The position numbers and the translations under genes are program-made. Below, piece by piece: positions 6,248 to 14,982 of a stretch of 42,962 bases of DNA. How positions within the stretch are numbered: position 1 is the first letter of the stretch; each line of letters opens with the position of its first letter. The notes beneath the pieces were generated by a model that was not told where the DNA came from, searched no databases, and was given only the letters and a program-made list of their open reading frames with translations. This DNA comes from Streptococcus sp. A12 (GTDB taxonomy: Bacteria; Bacillota; Bacilli; Lactobacillales; Streptococcaceae), in the NCBI RefSeq assembly GCF_905372335.1, contig NZ_CAJPOU010000011.1:1-42962 (forward strand), in the 5' to 3' direction.

Positions 6248-8866
6248 TTACAATTTACCTGCTACGGCATCCAACAAGTCTTGGATTTTCGCTTGGTTGC
6301 TTCCTCCTGCCATGGCCATGTCTGGTTTACCACCACCACGTCCATCGACGATTGGAGCCAATTCTTTGACCACGTTACCTGCGTGGATGTCTTTTGTCTT
6401 GCTGGCTACGAGAAGATTGACCTTGTCACCGATTGCTGCGACAAGAACAAGGACGTCAGAGTAATCTTTTTGTTTCCAGTTATCCGCAAAGGTACGAAGA
6501 GCACCTGCATCTGAAACTGAAACTTGGCTGGCAATGTAACGGTGTCCATTTGCTTCTTGAACATTCTTGAAGACATCACCTGCTGCCGCTACTGTTGCTT
6601 TTTCCTTCAATTCTGCATTTTCTTTTTGCAATTGACGAAGTTGCTCTTGAAGTCCTTCAACCTTATGAGGAACTTCCTTGAGTTGAGGTGCTTTCAAGGT
6701 TGCTGCGACGGCTTTCAGAGCGTCTTCTTGTTCACGATAGGCTTCAAAGGCTTCCTTACCAGTTACTGCCAAGATACGACGAGTTCCTGATCCGATACCT
6801 TCTTCTTTGACAATCTTGAAGAGACCAATCTCAGAAGTATTGCCAACGTGGGTACCACCACACAGTTCCACTGAGTAGTCCCCGATAGTGACAACGCGAA
6901 CTTCCTTACCGTATTTCTCACCAAAGAGGGCCATAGCTCCCATTTCTTTAGCGGTGTCAATGTCTGTCTCAACAGTCTTGACTGCAATGGCTTCCCAGAT
7001 CTTCTCATTGACTTGTTGCTCAATAGCACGCAACTCTTCTGGAGTCACAGCTTGGAAGTGAGTGAAGTCAAAGCGTAGGAATTCCACTTCATTAAGTGAT
7101 CCTGCTTGAGTAGCATGGTGGCCAAGAATATTATGAAGAGCTGCATGGAGCAAGTGAGTGGCTGTGTGGTTCTTCATGACACGGTGACGACGATTGCTAT
7201 CGATGGCCAAAGTGTATTCTTGGTTCAAAGCAAGTGGCGCAAGAACTTCAACGGTATGAAGTGGTTGGCCATTTGGTGCTTTTTGTACATCTGTTACAGT
7301 CGCTACGACATTTCCTGCAGCATCCAAGATTTGACCGTGGTCCGCAACCTGTCCACCCATTTCAGCGTAGAATGGTGTTTCTGCAAAGATTAGTGATGCA
7401 GTTCCTTCTGAAACAGCTTCTACTTCAGCATTGTCTGCTACGATAGCCACTAACTTAGAAGACAATTGGCTAGCATTGTAGTTAAAGATGCTCTCAACTG
7501 TAATGTTTTGAAGGGTTTCATTTTGCATCCCCATAGATCCTCCTTTGACAGCAGATGCACGCGCACGCTCTTGTTGTTCCTTCATGGCTACTTCAAAACC
7601 TTCACGGTCTACCGTCATGCCAGCTTCTTCAGCGATTTCTTCTGTCAACTCCACTGGGAATCCGTATGTATCATAGAGTTTGAAGACATCTTGACCAGCA
7701 ATGACCGTTTGCCCTTTTTCTTTCAAGTCTGCTACGATACCTTGGGCAAAGTGTTGACCTGAGTGAAGGGTACGAGCAAATGACTCTTCTTCGCTCTTGA
7801 CGATTTTTTCGATAAAGTCACGTTTTTCAAGGACTTCTGGGTAGTAGCTTTCCATAATTTTTCCAACAGTTGGAACTAATTTGTAAAGGAAAGGTTCGTT
7901 GATGCCCAATTTTTGACCGTGCATGGAAGCACGACGGAGGAGACGACGAAGGACATAACCACGACCTTCATTTCCAGGAAGGGCACCATCACCGATGGCA
8001 AATGAGAGCGAACGGATGTGGTCAGCAATCACCTTGAAGCTCATATTGTCGCCATCTTGGTCGTAGACCTTACCAGACAACTTCTCAACCTCACGAATGA
8101 TCGGCATGAAGAGGTCTGTTTCAAAGTTGGTCTTAGCCCCTTGGATAACTGCCACCAAACGCTCCAAACCAGCGCCCGTATCAATATTTTTGTGTGGCAA
8201 TTCTTTGTACTCGCTACGAGGAACCGCAGGGTCAGCGTTAAATTGTGACAATACAATGTTCCAGATTTCGATGTAACGGTCGTTTTCGATATCTTCTGCA
8301 AGCAGACGAAGACCGATATTTTCTGGGTCAAATGCTTCTCCACGGTCAAAGAAGATTTCTGTATCAGGTCCAGAAGGTCCAGCACCGATTTCCCAGAAGT
8401 TGTCTTCGATTGGGATCAAGTGACTTGGGTCTACTCCCACTTCAATCCAGCGATTATATGAATCCTTGTCATCTGGATAATAAGTCATGTAAAGTTTGTC
8501 TTTAGGGAAGTCAAACCACTCAGGACTTGTCAAAAGCTCATATGCCCATGTAATAGCTTCGTCACGGAAGTAATCACCGATTGAGAAGTTCCCCAGCATT
8601 TCAAACATAGTATGGTGACGAGCAGTCTTCCCGACGTTTTCGATATCGTTGGTACGGATAGCCTTTTGCGCATTGGTAATCCGTGGGTTTTCAGGGATGA
8701 TAGTTCCATCAAAGTATTTCTTAAGGGTTGCGACCCCTGAGTTAATCCACAATAGGGTTGGATCGTTTACTGGAACCAAGCTAACAGATGGTTCTACTGA
8801 GTGACCTTTGGTCGCCCAGAAATCAAGCCACATTTGGCGGACTTGTGCACTAGATAATTGTTTCAT
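6248..8866 (-). CDS. alaS: Alanine-tRNA ligase
   Basis: Charges tRNA-Ala in the cytoplasm. 872 residues, the bacterial full length. It has the class II catalytic core (start MKQLSSAQVRQMWLDFW, then RTNDIENVGKTARHHT), the editing domain with zinc-type ligands H567-x3-H571 (HTATHLLH) and C669-x3-H673 (CGGTHVG), and the glycine-rich C-terminal DHHA1-type region (GRGGGKPDMAMAGG). A clear Shine-Dalgarno AGAGGAGA (8871-8878) precedes the ATG. It is second in a unit headed by an alanine T-box and a LURP-one-related gene 36 bases upstream. Confidence 0.98.
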   Translation of the reverse strand: MKQLSSAQVRQMWLDFWATKGHSVEPSVSLVPVNDPTLLWINSGVATLKKYFDGTIIPENPRITNAQKAIRTNDIENVGKTARHHTMFEMLGNFSIGDYFRDEAITWAYELLTSPEWFDFPKDKLYMTYYPDDKDSYNRWIEVGVDPSHLIPIEDNFWEIGAGPSGPDTEIFFDRGEAFDPENIGLRLLAEDIENDRYIEIWNIVLSQFNADPAVPRSEYKELPHKNIDTGAGLERLVAVIQGAKTNFETDLFMPIIREVEKLSGKVYDQDGDNMSFKVIADHIRSLSFAIGDGALPGNEGRGYVLRRLLRRASMHGQKLGINEPFLYKLVPTVGKIMESYYPEVLEKRDFIEKIVKSEEESFARTLHSGQHFAQGIVADLKEKGQTVIAGQDVFKLYDTYGFPVELTEEIAEEAGMTVDREGFEVAMKEQQERARASAVKGGSMGMQNETLQNITVESIFNYNASQLSSKLVAIVADNAEVEAVSEGTASLIFAETPFYAEMGGQVADHGQILDAAGNVVATVTDVQKAPNGQPLHTVEVLAPLALNQEYTLAIDSNRRHRVMKNHTATHLLHAALHNILGHHATQAGSLNEVEFLRFDFTHFQAVTPEELRAIEQQVNEKIWEAIAVKTVETDIDTAKEMGAMALFGEKYGKEVRVVTIGDYSVELCGGTHVGNTSEIGLFKIVKEEGIGSGTRRILAVTGKEAFEAYREQEDALKAVAATLKAPQLKEVPHKVEGLQEQLRQLQKENAELKEKATVAAAGDVFKNVQEANGHRYIASQVSVSDAGALRTFADNWKQKDYSDVLVLVAAIGDKVNLLVASKTKDIHAGNVVKELAPIVDGRGGGKPDMAMAGGSNQAKIQDLLDAVAGKL

Positions 8867-8902
8867 GTTTTCTCCTCTATTTATTGTTTTCTATTGATTG
8901 GC

Positions 8903-9385
8903 TTAGGAGCCATTTTCCATCATTTCTACATAGTCAATGGCAAGACACAAGGAAATCACCAGATTGGCATATTCCTCTTTATAGACGGAAACCTGATAAG
9001 TCGACGTCAAGGTAAAGACTTGCTTGCTAATCTCTGCAACCAGCTGGTCGCGATCATCCAATAACTTGAAATCCAAATCCCAGATATTGCCTTCGATGCG
9101 TAGTCCTAAATTAGAAATATCGTATTTATCACGGAGTAAGGTTAGTTTTTTACGGATGAAAAAAATGGAGCCATCCGCTAATTCTACAGTGAATTGGGGT
9201 AAGAGGCTAAAAGGCTTCTTCGTGATATGGCTGACCTTCTGGCCTTCCACATCAAATACCGTAAAGGTCTTAGGAATCTTCAAAAATGAACCTTCTACCT
9301 GGTATTCTACCATTCCCAGATCATTTTTGATATCAAAGCGTTCCCCTCCAAGTCGAAACTTTTGTTTGACCAGATACTTTTTCAT
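8903..9385 (-). CDS. LURP-one-related (YxjI-like) protein
   Basis: 160-residue cytoplasmic protein resembling the LURP-one-related/YxjI family, a Tubby-like beta-barrel fold: it opens MKKYLVKQKFRLGGERFDI, then has repeated strand patterns (VFDVEGQKVSHI, LRDKYDI, WDLDFKLLDDRDQLVAEISK) and a final hydrophobic helix (LVISLCLAIDYVEMM). Its biochemical role is not established. It follows AGGAGGA (9392-9398) and lies between the alanine T-box terminator and alaS, so it should be induced with alaS when tRNA-Ala is uncharged. The family call rests on pattern recall. Confidence 0.75.
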   Translation of the reverse strand: MKKYLVKQKFRLGGERFDIKNDLGMVEYQVEGSFLKIPKTFTVFDVEGQKVSHITKKPFSLLPQFTVELADGSIFFIRKKLTLLRDKYDISNLGLRIEGNIWDLDFKLLDDRDQLVAEISKQVFTLTSTYQVSVYKEEYANLVISLCLAIDYVEMMENGS

Positions 9386-9453
9386 CAGTTTCCTCCTGCA
9401 AATCCTTATGAAAACCTTTCTCTTATTAGAAAGGATCTCTGGTAGAAATGCTG

Positions 9454-9637
9454 AAAAAAAGACAAGCTCACTAACGAAGGGCGAAAAACCGCGGTACCAC
9501 CTTCATTCAATGAACTTGTCATTCTTCATTCGATTATGTAATTGTTCTATTGAGTAGCAAAATCATTTCTCTTCCATGGCTCGCACCCCCGCCACTTCTC
9601 TACATCCGATTCTAAATGATTTATTCTCAACTATCTC
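9454..9637 (-). promoter_or_regulatory. T-box riboswitch, alanine-specific
   Basis: Leader RNA on the minus strand with the invariant T-box core AAGGTGGTACCGCGG (antiterminator bulge, about 9502-9488). Stem I closes through TTGAG/CTCAA and AAATCATTT/AAATGATTT; the internal loop between these helices presents TGCTA, so the specifier codon is GCU, alanine. The terminator pairs GACAAGTTCA (9520-9511) with TGAGCTTGTC (9470-9461) and continues AATGAAGG/CCTTCGTT, followed by a T-run to 9454. Uncharged tRNA-Ala should favour the antiterminator and allow expression of the LURP-one-related gene and alaS. Confidence 0.93.
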
Positions 9638-9666
9638 ATTATACAGATAAATACAATGCTCGTCAA
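9638..9666 (-). promoter_or_regulatory. Promoter of the T-box/alaS unit
   Basis: TTGACG (9666-9661) and TATAAT (9643-9638) with a 17-base spacer and an upstream TG. It starts only 9 bases after the prsA stop codon. Confidence 0.85.
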
Positions 9667-9675
9667 CTAATATCC

Positions 9676-10617
9676 TTATTTAGAAGATGAGCTACCTTCT
9701 GTTGTTGCACCAATATTTTGCATGTATTGGTTGAAGGTTGCCTTGAAGGCATCATCTTTGACCTTGATATTGGCATTTGACATTGCTTTGGCAATGATGC
9801 TACGGATAAAGTTGGCATCATTTTTACGTCCTGCCGTCAGAATTTCTTTCAAGCGTTTTTCGTATTTCTTCCAGTCAGATCCTTTTTCTTCCTTCTTAGT
9901 TACTTTAACGATATAGTAGGCACCAGCGCTTTTTTGACTAGCAGGATCAATAACGACATCTGAAATACCATTTACATCAAGCTTAGATGCTGCTTCCTTG
10001 ACACGAGTTGGAACAGTCGTGGTTCCAGAGTCAAATTTGATTTCTCCACCCTTTTCTTTGGTGCTAGCATCTGTAGAATTTTCTTTGGCAATTTGTGCAA
10101 AGTCAGCGCCTTCAGCTTTTACACTTGCAAGAACTTCATTCGCTTTTTCTTCTGAATCCACTTTGATCACATTTGCAGTGATTTCTGGTGTATAGGTTTC
10201 AAAGGCTTTTTTATAAGCTTCGTCTGTCAACTCTTTTGAAATAGCTTGGTCAACCGCATACTCTAACAAAAGGTTACTACGGATTTGTTGTTTGTTGGTT
10301 TCTTCTGTTAACCCTTGTTGTGTGAGGTAGCTATTGAAGGATTCACCCAATTGTTTTTTCTGCTCATCAACTTTTTTCTCAACATCTTTGTCTGAGACTT
10401 TTGAGCCGTATTCTTTTTCAAAGACTTTATTAATGGTCATTTGGAAAAGATATTGTTGTGCACCTTGGTTGTTTTTGATTTCATCATAGAAATCACCAAC
10501 AGTGATCGTGTCACCCTTCATTGTGACGATATCTTTGTCACTGCCACCTTTTGCACAAGCTGCTAGCGTTACAACGGATAAAAGGGTCACCGCTCCAGCT
10601 ACAAATTTTTTCTTCAT
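9676..10617 (-). CDS. prsA: Foldase lipoprotein PrsA
   Basis: Membrane-anchored peptidyl-prolyl isomerase-like foldase that helps secreted proteins fold outside the membrane. 313 residues. A lipoprotein signal peptide ends at the lipobox LAAC (cysteine near residue 21). The N-terminal SurA-like helical region is followed by a parvulin-type segment (ANVIKVDSEEKANEVLAS, then FAQIAKENSTD and GGEIKFDSG) and a charged, helical C-terminal region. ATG follows TGGAGAAAT. There is no separate terminator before the T-box promoter, so its transcripts may run into the T-box terminator. Confidence 0.95.
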   Translation of the reverse strand: MKKKFVAGAVTLLSVVTLAACAKGGSDKDIVTMKGDTITVGDFYDEIKNNQGAQQYLFQMTINKVFEKEYGSKVSDKDVEKKVDEQKKQLGESFNSYLTQQGLTEETNKQQIRSNLLLEYAVDQAISKELTDEAYKKAFETYTPEITANVIKVDSEEKANEVLASVKAEGADFAQIAKENSTDASTKEKGGEIKFDSGTTTVPTRVKEAASKLDVNGISDVVIDPASQKSAGAYYIVKVTKKEEKGSDWKKYEKRLKEILTAGRKNDANFIRSIIAKAMSNANIKVKDDAFKATFNQYMQNIGATTEGSSSSK

Positions 10618-10650
10618 GTTTATTTCTCCATTCTAAAATTCACTGCTACT

Positions 10651-10659
10651 ATTTTACCA
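10651..10659 (-). promoter_or_regulatory. Possible prsA promoter
   Basis: Extended -10 TGGTAAAAT on the minus strand, about 34 bases upstream of the prsA start; the -35 is poor. The same nonamer occurs before arcA and arcD. Confidence 0.45.
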
Positions 10660-10694
10660 CAAATTCAAGCAGATAACTTAAATAAGTCTAAAAG

Positions 10695-11408
10695 CTACTC
10701 TTCTGTCGGCAAAGAAATCTCTTCCTGATTTTTACGAATCATAAGAATGCCGTCTCCTAGGGGAATCAGACTGGTCGTCAAGCCAGGATGGTCCAAAGTG
10801 GCATCAAAGAGACGCTGCAAACCTCGATAGATGGTGCGTTGTCCACGACGAACTTCCATAATATCACGCGCCACATCTCCTCCTTGGAAGATATCGTCCA
10901 AAATGACTACTCCCCCAACTTCCAACCGTTTGAGAACTTCTGGGAGAAAGACGATGTACTTGGATTTAGCCGAATCCATAAAAATCAAGTCAAAGCGTTG
11001 CTCGATATGCTCCAGCAGGTCCACCGCATCACCCTCTAAAAGGGTGATTTGCTTGCGCTGGTCAAAACGTGCAAAGTTTTCCTTGGCAAAACCAATCATT
11101 TCCTCGTTGCGATCAATGGTCATAATCTTTGCATCCGGCACTTGCTCCGCCATCAAGAGGGCTGAAAAACCAATCGCCGTCCCGATTTCTAAGATCGACT
11201 TGGGTTGCATGGTCTGCAAAAAGAGACGGAAGAAAGCAACCGTTTCATGAGGGATGATGGGAATATTCTCCCGACGAGCAAATTCTTCTAGCTCCTTTAA
11301 AGCATCCGTTACCGGCGCTTGGCGCTCCCGCATGAAGGAGACAATTTCCTCCTTGACAACTGGGCGGCGCATATTGTGGTTGGCATTTTTACTGTAAGAC
11401 TCTACCAT
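10695..11408 (-). CDS. trmR: tRNA 5-hydroxyuridine O-methyltransferase family protein
   Basis: SAM-dependent O-methyltransferase of the catechol-type family, 237 residues. The nucleotide-binding motif is ILEIGTAIGFSALLMA, with the acidic motif MTIDRNEEM and the metal-binding LIFMDSAKSKY and VVILDDIFQGG segments characteristic of this family. The Bacillus orthologue (YrrM/TrmR) methylates 5-hydroxyuridine at the tRNA wobble base; I assign that role by family and gene order. The ATG lies one base after the pepF stop, so it is translationally coupled to pepF. Confidence 0.85.
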   Translation of the reverse strand: MVESYSKNANHNMRRPVVKEEIVSFMRERQAPVTDALKELEEFARRENIPIIPHETVAFFRLFLQTMQPKSILEIGTAIGFSALLMAEQVPDAKIMTIDRNEEMIGFAKENFARFDQRKQITLLEGDAVDLLEHIEQRFDLIFMDSAKSKYIVFLPEVLKRLEVGGVVILDDIFQGGDVARDIMEVRRGQRTIYRGLQRLFDATLDHPGLTTSLIPLGDGILMIRKNQEEISLPTEE

Positions 11409-11409
11409 C

Positions 11410-13212
11410 TTAGGCCAATCCTAATTTTTCAACGAGAGCCTCAAATTCATTGAGACGACGTTCAAAGACTTCAAAGGCGGCATTGAGGTAGTCTTCTTTT
11501 TCCATATCCACACCCGCCTTGCGGATCACGTTGAGTGGGTAATCCGAATTTCCAGCCTTCAAATACTCTAGGTATTTGTCCTTATCTTCCTGTGTTCCAT
11601 GAACGATTTTCTCAGCCAAGGCAGAGGCTGCCGCAAAACCAGTTGAATATTGGAAAACATAGTAGTTATAGTAGAAATGAGGAATACGAGCCCATTCGTA
11701 TTGGATTTCTGGATTGTCTTCTTTAGAAAGACCATAGTATTTCTCGTTCAAGTCCGCATAGAGCTCATTCAAGAATTCGCTGGTCAAGACTTGTCCTTCT
11801 TGATCTGCTTTATGAATGGCATGCTCAAACTCAGCAAACTGGGTTTGACGGAAGACTGTACCACGGAAACCATCCAAGAAGTGGTTGAGAATAGCAAAAC
11901 GGGTTTCATCATCTTCTACTTCTGCCAACAATTGCTCAGTCAAGATATTTTCATTGGTTGTGGAAGCAATCTCAGCAAGGAAGATAGAATAATCCCCATA
12001 GACATAAGGCTGAGTCTCACGAGTATAGCTAGAATGCATACTGTGGCCGGTCTCATGCACCAAGGTAAAGAGATTGTCCAATGTATCCTGCCAGTTCAAC
12101 AACATAAAGGCATTGGTATCATACGATCCACCTGAATAGGCACCTGAGCGTTTCCCTTGGTTGACATGGACGTCGATCCAACGTTCGGTAAAGGCGCGCT
12201 TCACGCGGGATAGGTAATCATCACCAAGCACCGCCAAAGCCTGCTCAGATTTGGCAAGGGCTTCTTCGTAAGTGAACTTGTAGTCAGTAGAAGACAATGG
12301 TGTGTAGACATCATACATCTTCAAATCTTCAATTCCCAAGATTTTTGAGCGAAGTTCCACGTAACGTTGCAAGAGTGGCAAATGCTTGTTCACCGCTTCT
12401 ACCAAACTGTCATAGACGCTCTCTGGGATAAAGTTAGCAGAAAGAGCTGCTTCACGCGCGCTTGAGAATTTGCGAACCTTTGCATTGTAATTGTGGACCT
12501 TGACGTTGGTCTGAAGGGTCTTGGCATAAGTATGTTGGTACTGTTCGTAGACACCATACAAGGCTTGGTAAGCTTCCTTACGGACTTGGCGATCCTTCGA
12601 CTCTACCAAAGAAATATAGTTTCCATGAGTCAACTGCACTTCTTGACCTTGGTCATCTTTCACCATTGGGAAGACGATATCGGCATTGTCCAAAATCTCA
12701 AAGGTTTCACCCGCAGCAGCAAAGATTTCACCCGCTCCTGCTAACAACTCTTCTTCTTTTTGAGAAAGGACATGCTCTTTGGTTTTGAGCAATTTGTCAA
12801 AGTAATGAGCATAAGCTTCTAAGGCAGGGACTTCTTTCAAGAAGTTGGCATATTGCTCTTCGGTGATCTCCATAAATTCTGGTTCGTAGAAGGCAAAGGT
12901 CTCCCCTAAAAGGCTGTAAAGAGACATTGCTTTTGATTGGAATTCTTGGTATTTGGCTACGCGTGTATCCTGGTCATTCTTCATATGAGCGTAGACATAG
13001 ACCTTCTCCAAACGACGGCTCAAGTCCAAATAAACTTCTGTTGTTTCTAATAAGTTAGCTGGAGAAGACAATAAAGAGCCTGCAAAATGGGCAGCATCTT
13101 TAATCGCTGCAGCTAAAGCAGTTGCTTCTTCTTCCCAAGCTTGGTCTGTCGCAAAAATGGTCGACAAATCCCATTGGTATTTTTCATCAATTTCATTTCG
13201 TTGTTTTACCAT
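11410..13212 (-). CDS. pepF: Oligoendopeptidase F (M3 family)
   Basis: Zinc metallopeptidase that cuts short peptides in the cytoplasm. 600 residues, as usual for PepF/PepB. The zinc motif HETGH is at residues 386-390 (LVHETGHSMHSS), with the third ligand expected in the following helix (FLAEIASTTNE). ATG is preceded by GGAGGA. coiA lies 70 bases upstream and trmR 1 base downstream, the order known from related streptococci. Confidence 0.97.
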   Translation of the reverse strand: MVKQRNEIDEKYQWDLSTIFATDQAWEEEATALAAAIKDAAHFAGSLLSSPANLLETTEVYLDLSRRLEKVYVYAHMKNDQDTRVAKYQEFQSKAMSLYSLLGETFAFYEPEFMEITEEQYANFLKEVPALEAYAHYFDKLLKTKEHVLSQKEEELLAGAGEIFAAAGETFEILDNADIVFPMVKDDQGQEVQLTHGNYISLVESKDRQVRKEAYQALYGVYEQYQHTYAKTLQTNVKVHNYNAKVRKFSSAREAALSANFIPESVYDSLVEAVNKHLPLLQRYVELRSKILGIEDLKMYDVYTPLSSTDYKFTYEEALAKSEQALAVLGDDYLSRVKRAFTERWIDVHVNQGKRSGAYSGGSYDTNAFMLLNWQDTLDNLFTLVHETGHSMHSSYTRETQPYVYGDYSIFLAEIASTTNENILTEQLLAEVEDDETRFAILNHFLDGFRGTVFRQTQFAEFEHAIHKADQEGQVLTSEFLNELYADLNEKYYGLSKEDNPEIQYEWARIPHFYYNYYVFQYSTGFAAASALAEKIVHGTQEDKDKYLEYLKAGNSDYPLNVIRKAGVDMEKEDYLNAAFEVFERRLNEFEALVEKLGLA

Positions 13213-13235
13213 TACAAAAATCCTCCAATGTTTCT

Positions 13236-13244
13236 ATTTTATCA
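13236..13244 (-). promoter_or_regulatory. Possible pepF promoter
   Basis: Extended -10 TGATAAAAT on the minus strand between coiA and pepF, about 24 bases before the pepF start. No good -35; pepF may also be read from coiA. Confidence 0.35.
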
Positions 13245-13282
13245 CATATATTACCATTTGGGGGTATTTGATTCACGGAAAT

Positions 13283-14233
13283 TTACGCTTTCCCATTCTG
13301 ATAAAAACGAGGGGAATAGAGAGTCTGCGTCGCTTTCATTCCAGTTCGACGATAGTAGGTCATAAAGTTCTGGTAATAGCTTCTCCAATCTCCCCTAATC
13401 TGGATAAAATGGGAAGACTTCAGTGGCCGACAAAGGGGATAAAAGGCTTCCAAGTCCAATTCCAGGAGATGCTTTCCTTTCAGATAGAGTTGTTCCTGAA
13501 GGGCCATAAATTTAGGATGACGGTAATATAGCTGTTGACGAAGATAGTCCTTAAACTGTCTGTCTAGAGGGACTGTCATTTGTTGCAAGCTTTGTTGGGC
13601 ATAAGGCGTCCGCAAAACTTCTAACAAATTCCCTTCATAAAAAGGAAAATGTTGAGTCCGATAATGAAGACGCCCTCGTAAGTCTTGATGAATGAGATAG
13701 TGGAGACGAATTTCCTGCTTCTCTAGGTCTAACTCCCAGAGATGAAAGCCCCTATTTTGACTAAAATAGACAAAACCTTCTTGCAGAGCAGACAAGCTTT
13801 TCTTGAGCCATAAGTTCTTCCCCAACAACCAATAGACCTGATAGCCATGCTTGCGATAGGTATCGCTCCGTTCTTTTAAACGGTCCATAGACAAGGAACT
13901 ACATTGAACTTCTAAGGCAATCTTTTGATCTGGAAGGAGAACATCCGCAATCTGTTGGAGTGCCTGCAAAGGACTTTCCACTTCAGCTTGGGTGTTTTGC
14001 TTGGCCCATTGATAAAGCCCCAACTTTAACTCCAAATGCTCTGGACTCTCCGTCTCATGATGAAAGGGGCAAGCCTCTAGGCTAACGTGAGCAAAATGAG
14101 GACGCATCACAGGCCCTTTCTTTAATCGAACTTCCTTTCCACACAAGAGACAGAAAAAGGGACCATCCTTTTTCATCGGGATCTTCTCCAAACAATTCCA
14201 ACGCTGTTGCTTTGCATCAGTCGCAATAAACAT
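13283..14233 (-). CDS. coiA: Competence protein CoiA
   Basis: Late competence protein needed for recombination of incoming DNA. 316 residues from the chosen start. The N-terminus carries a Cys-rich motif (FFCLLCGKEV, then RPHFAHVS and CPFHHETESPEH), followed by a nuclease-like core (DVLLPDQKIALEVQCS) that fits a PD-(D/E)xK fold. The start at 14233 is picked over an upstream in-frame ATG at 14272 because GGAGG lies 7 bases before it and because the SigX box would otherwise fall inside the gene. Confidence 0.93.
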   Translation of the reverse strand: MFIATDAKQQRWNCLEKIPMKKDGPFFCLLCGKEVRLKKGPVMRPHFAHVSLEACPFHHETESPEHLELKLGLYQWAKQNTQAEVESPLQALQQIADVLLPDQKIALEVQCSSLSMDRLKERSDTYRKHGYQVYWLLGKNLWLKKSLSALQEGFVYFSQNRGFHLWELDLEKQEIRLHYLIHQDLRGRLHYRTQHFPFYEGNLLEVLRTPYAQQSLQQMTVPLDRQFKDYLRQQLYYRHPKFMALQEQLYLKGKHLLELDLEAFYPLCRPLKSSHFIQIRGDWRSYYQNFMTYYRRTGMKATQTLYSPRFYQNGKA

Positions 14234-14253
14234 GTCATCACCTCCACTTATAT

Positions 14254-14261
14254 AATTCGTA
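14254..14261 (-). promoter_or_regulatory. SigX (ComX) cin-box before coiA
   Basis: TACGAATT on the minus strand, one mismatch from the cin-box TACGAATA, 20 bases upstream of the coiA start. coiA is a known SigX-regulon gene in streptococci, which supports the call. Confidence 0.75.
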
Positions 14262-14290
14262 ACCGAAGACACTCATATAGTAGAGAAAGA

Positions 14291-14311
14291 AAAAAAGGAG
14301 CCAAGCTCCTT
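14291..14311 (-). terminator. Terminator downstream of the lipoprotein gene
   Basis: AAGGAGC/GCTCCTT (14295-14301/14305-14311) with a T-run on the minus strand. It lies about 75 bases after the lipoprotein stop and just upstream of the coiA promoter, insulating coiA. Confidence 0.85.
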
Positions 14312-14387
14312 GTTTAGATATGATCATTCTTACATGTAAAGCAACTGCTCATCTATCCTTGACGATACGTTTAAGAACGTCTCTCAC

Positions 14388-14942
14388 CTATTGATCTGAC
14401 TCACCCGAATTCTCGTCTGATGCTGGATCTGGAGTTTTCGATGATGGAGCGGTCCCATTTTCAGATGCTTCAGCTTGTTCTCGAGCCGTTTCAAATTTTT
14501 CAACAATGGTTGCACGAGTAGCATCCGGAACTTCGGTGTCTTCGGACCCTATCGTATCCATGGATTCATTAAAGCGGGCCTTGCTCGTTTCCATTTTCTC
14601 CTTCAAGTTTTTCAGATAAGTCTCATAGGTCTCTTTTGCAGAGCCCGTGAGTGATGCTCCTGCTTCCTCCGAATGAGCAACTGTTCGGTCCATCATCAAA
14701 GCATAGAGAGCTTTAAAATCCCCAACGGTTCTGGTATTTTCAAGTTCCTCATCAGTATACAAAACAAAAGGAGATTCTGAGGATCCTTTCAAACTGGTCA
14801 CTTTCTTGCTCTGAGAGGCCCTAGAAGACTGGGCTGTTCCCTGAACTGACTTTTCACTGGACGAGGTTCCTTCTTGATTTGAGCAGGCTACTAGCCCCAT
14901 CACTCCCAGTAAAGGAAGCGTCGATAATAGTATTTTTTTCAT
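14388..14942 (-). CDS. Putative lipoprotein
   Basis: 184 residues, function unknown. The signal peptide MKKILLSTLPLLGVMGLVAC ends in a lipobox (LVAC), so it should be lipidated at Cys20 and exposed on the outer face of the membrane. A Ser-rich linker follows to about residue 55. The middle part is helical (DEELENTRTVGDFKALYALMMDR, LKNLKEKMETSKARFNESM), and the tail is acidic and Ser/Pro-rich. AAGGAGAGAG precedes the ATG. It has its own downstream terminator. I do not recognise the family. Confidence 0.85.
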   Translation of the reverse strand: MKKILLSTLPLLGVMGLVACSNQEGTSSSEKSVQGTAQSSRASQSKKVTSLKGSSESPFVLYTDEELENTRTVGDFKALYALMMDRTVAHSEEAGASLTGSAKETYETYLKNLKEKMETSKARFNESMDTIGSEDTEVPDATRATIVEKFETAREQAEASENGTAPSSKTPDPASDENSGESDQ

Positions 14943-14972
14943 TCACTCTCTCCTTTTTAACCTTCCACTACC

Positions 14973-14981
14973 ATTTTAGCA
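14973..14981 (-). promoter_or_regulatory. Possible lipoprotein-gene promoter at the repeat edge
   Basis: Extended -10 TGCTAAAAT on the minus strand, about 30 bases before the lipoprotein start. It abuts the CTCGGGAG block of repeat copy 2, so the repeat supplies the upstream promoter sequence. Confidence 0.4.
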
Positions 14982-14982
14982 T

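Noticed and set aside
9024..9557. 177-residue plus-strand open frame
   Set aside because: It runs antisense to the LURP-one-related gene and the T-box leader, and its protein is a basic Ser/Arg/Leu-rich shadow translation.
11650..12135. 161-residue plus-strand open frame
   Set aside because: Antisense to pepF with no Shine-Dalgarno and no recognisable domain.
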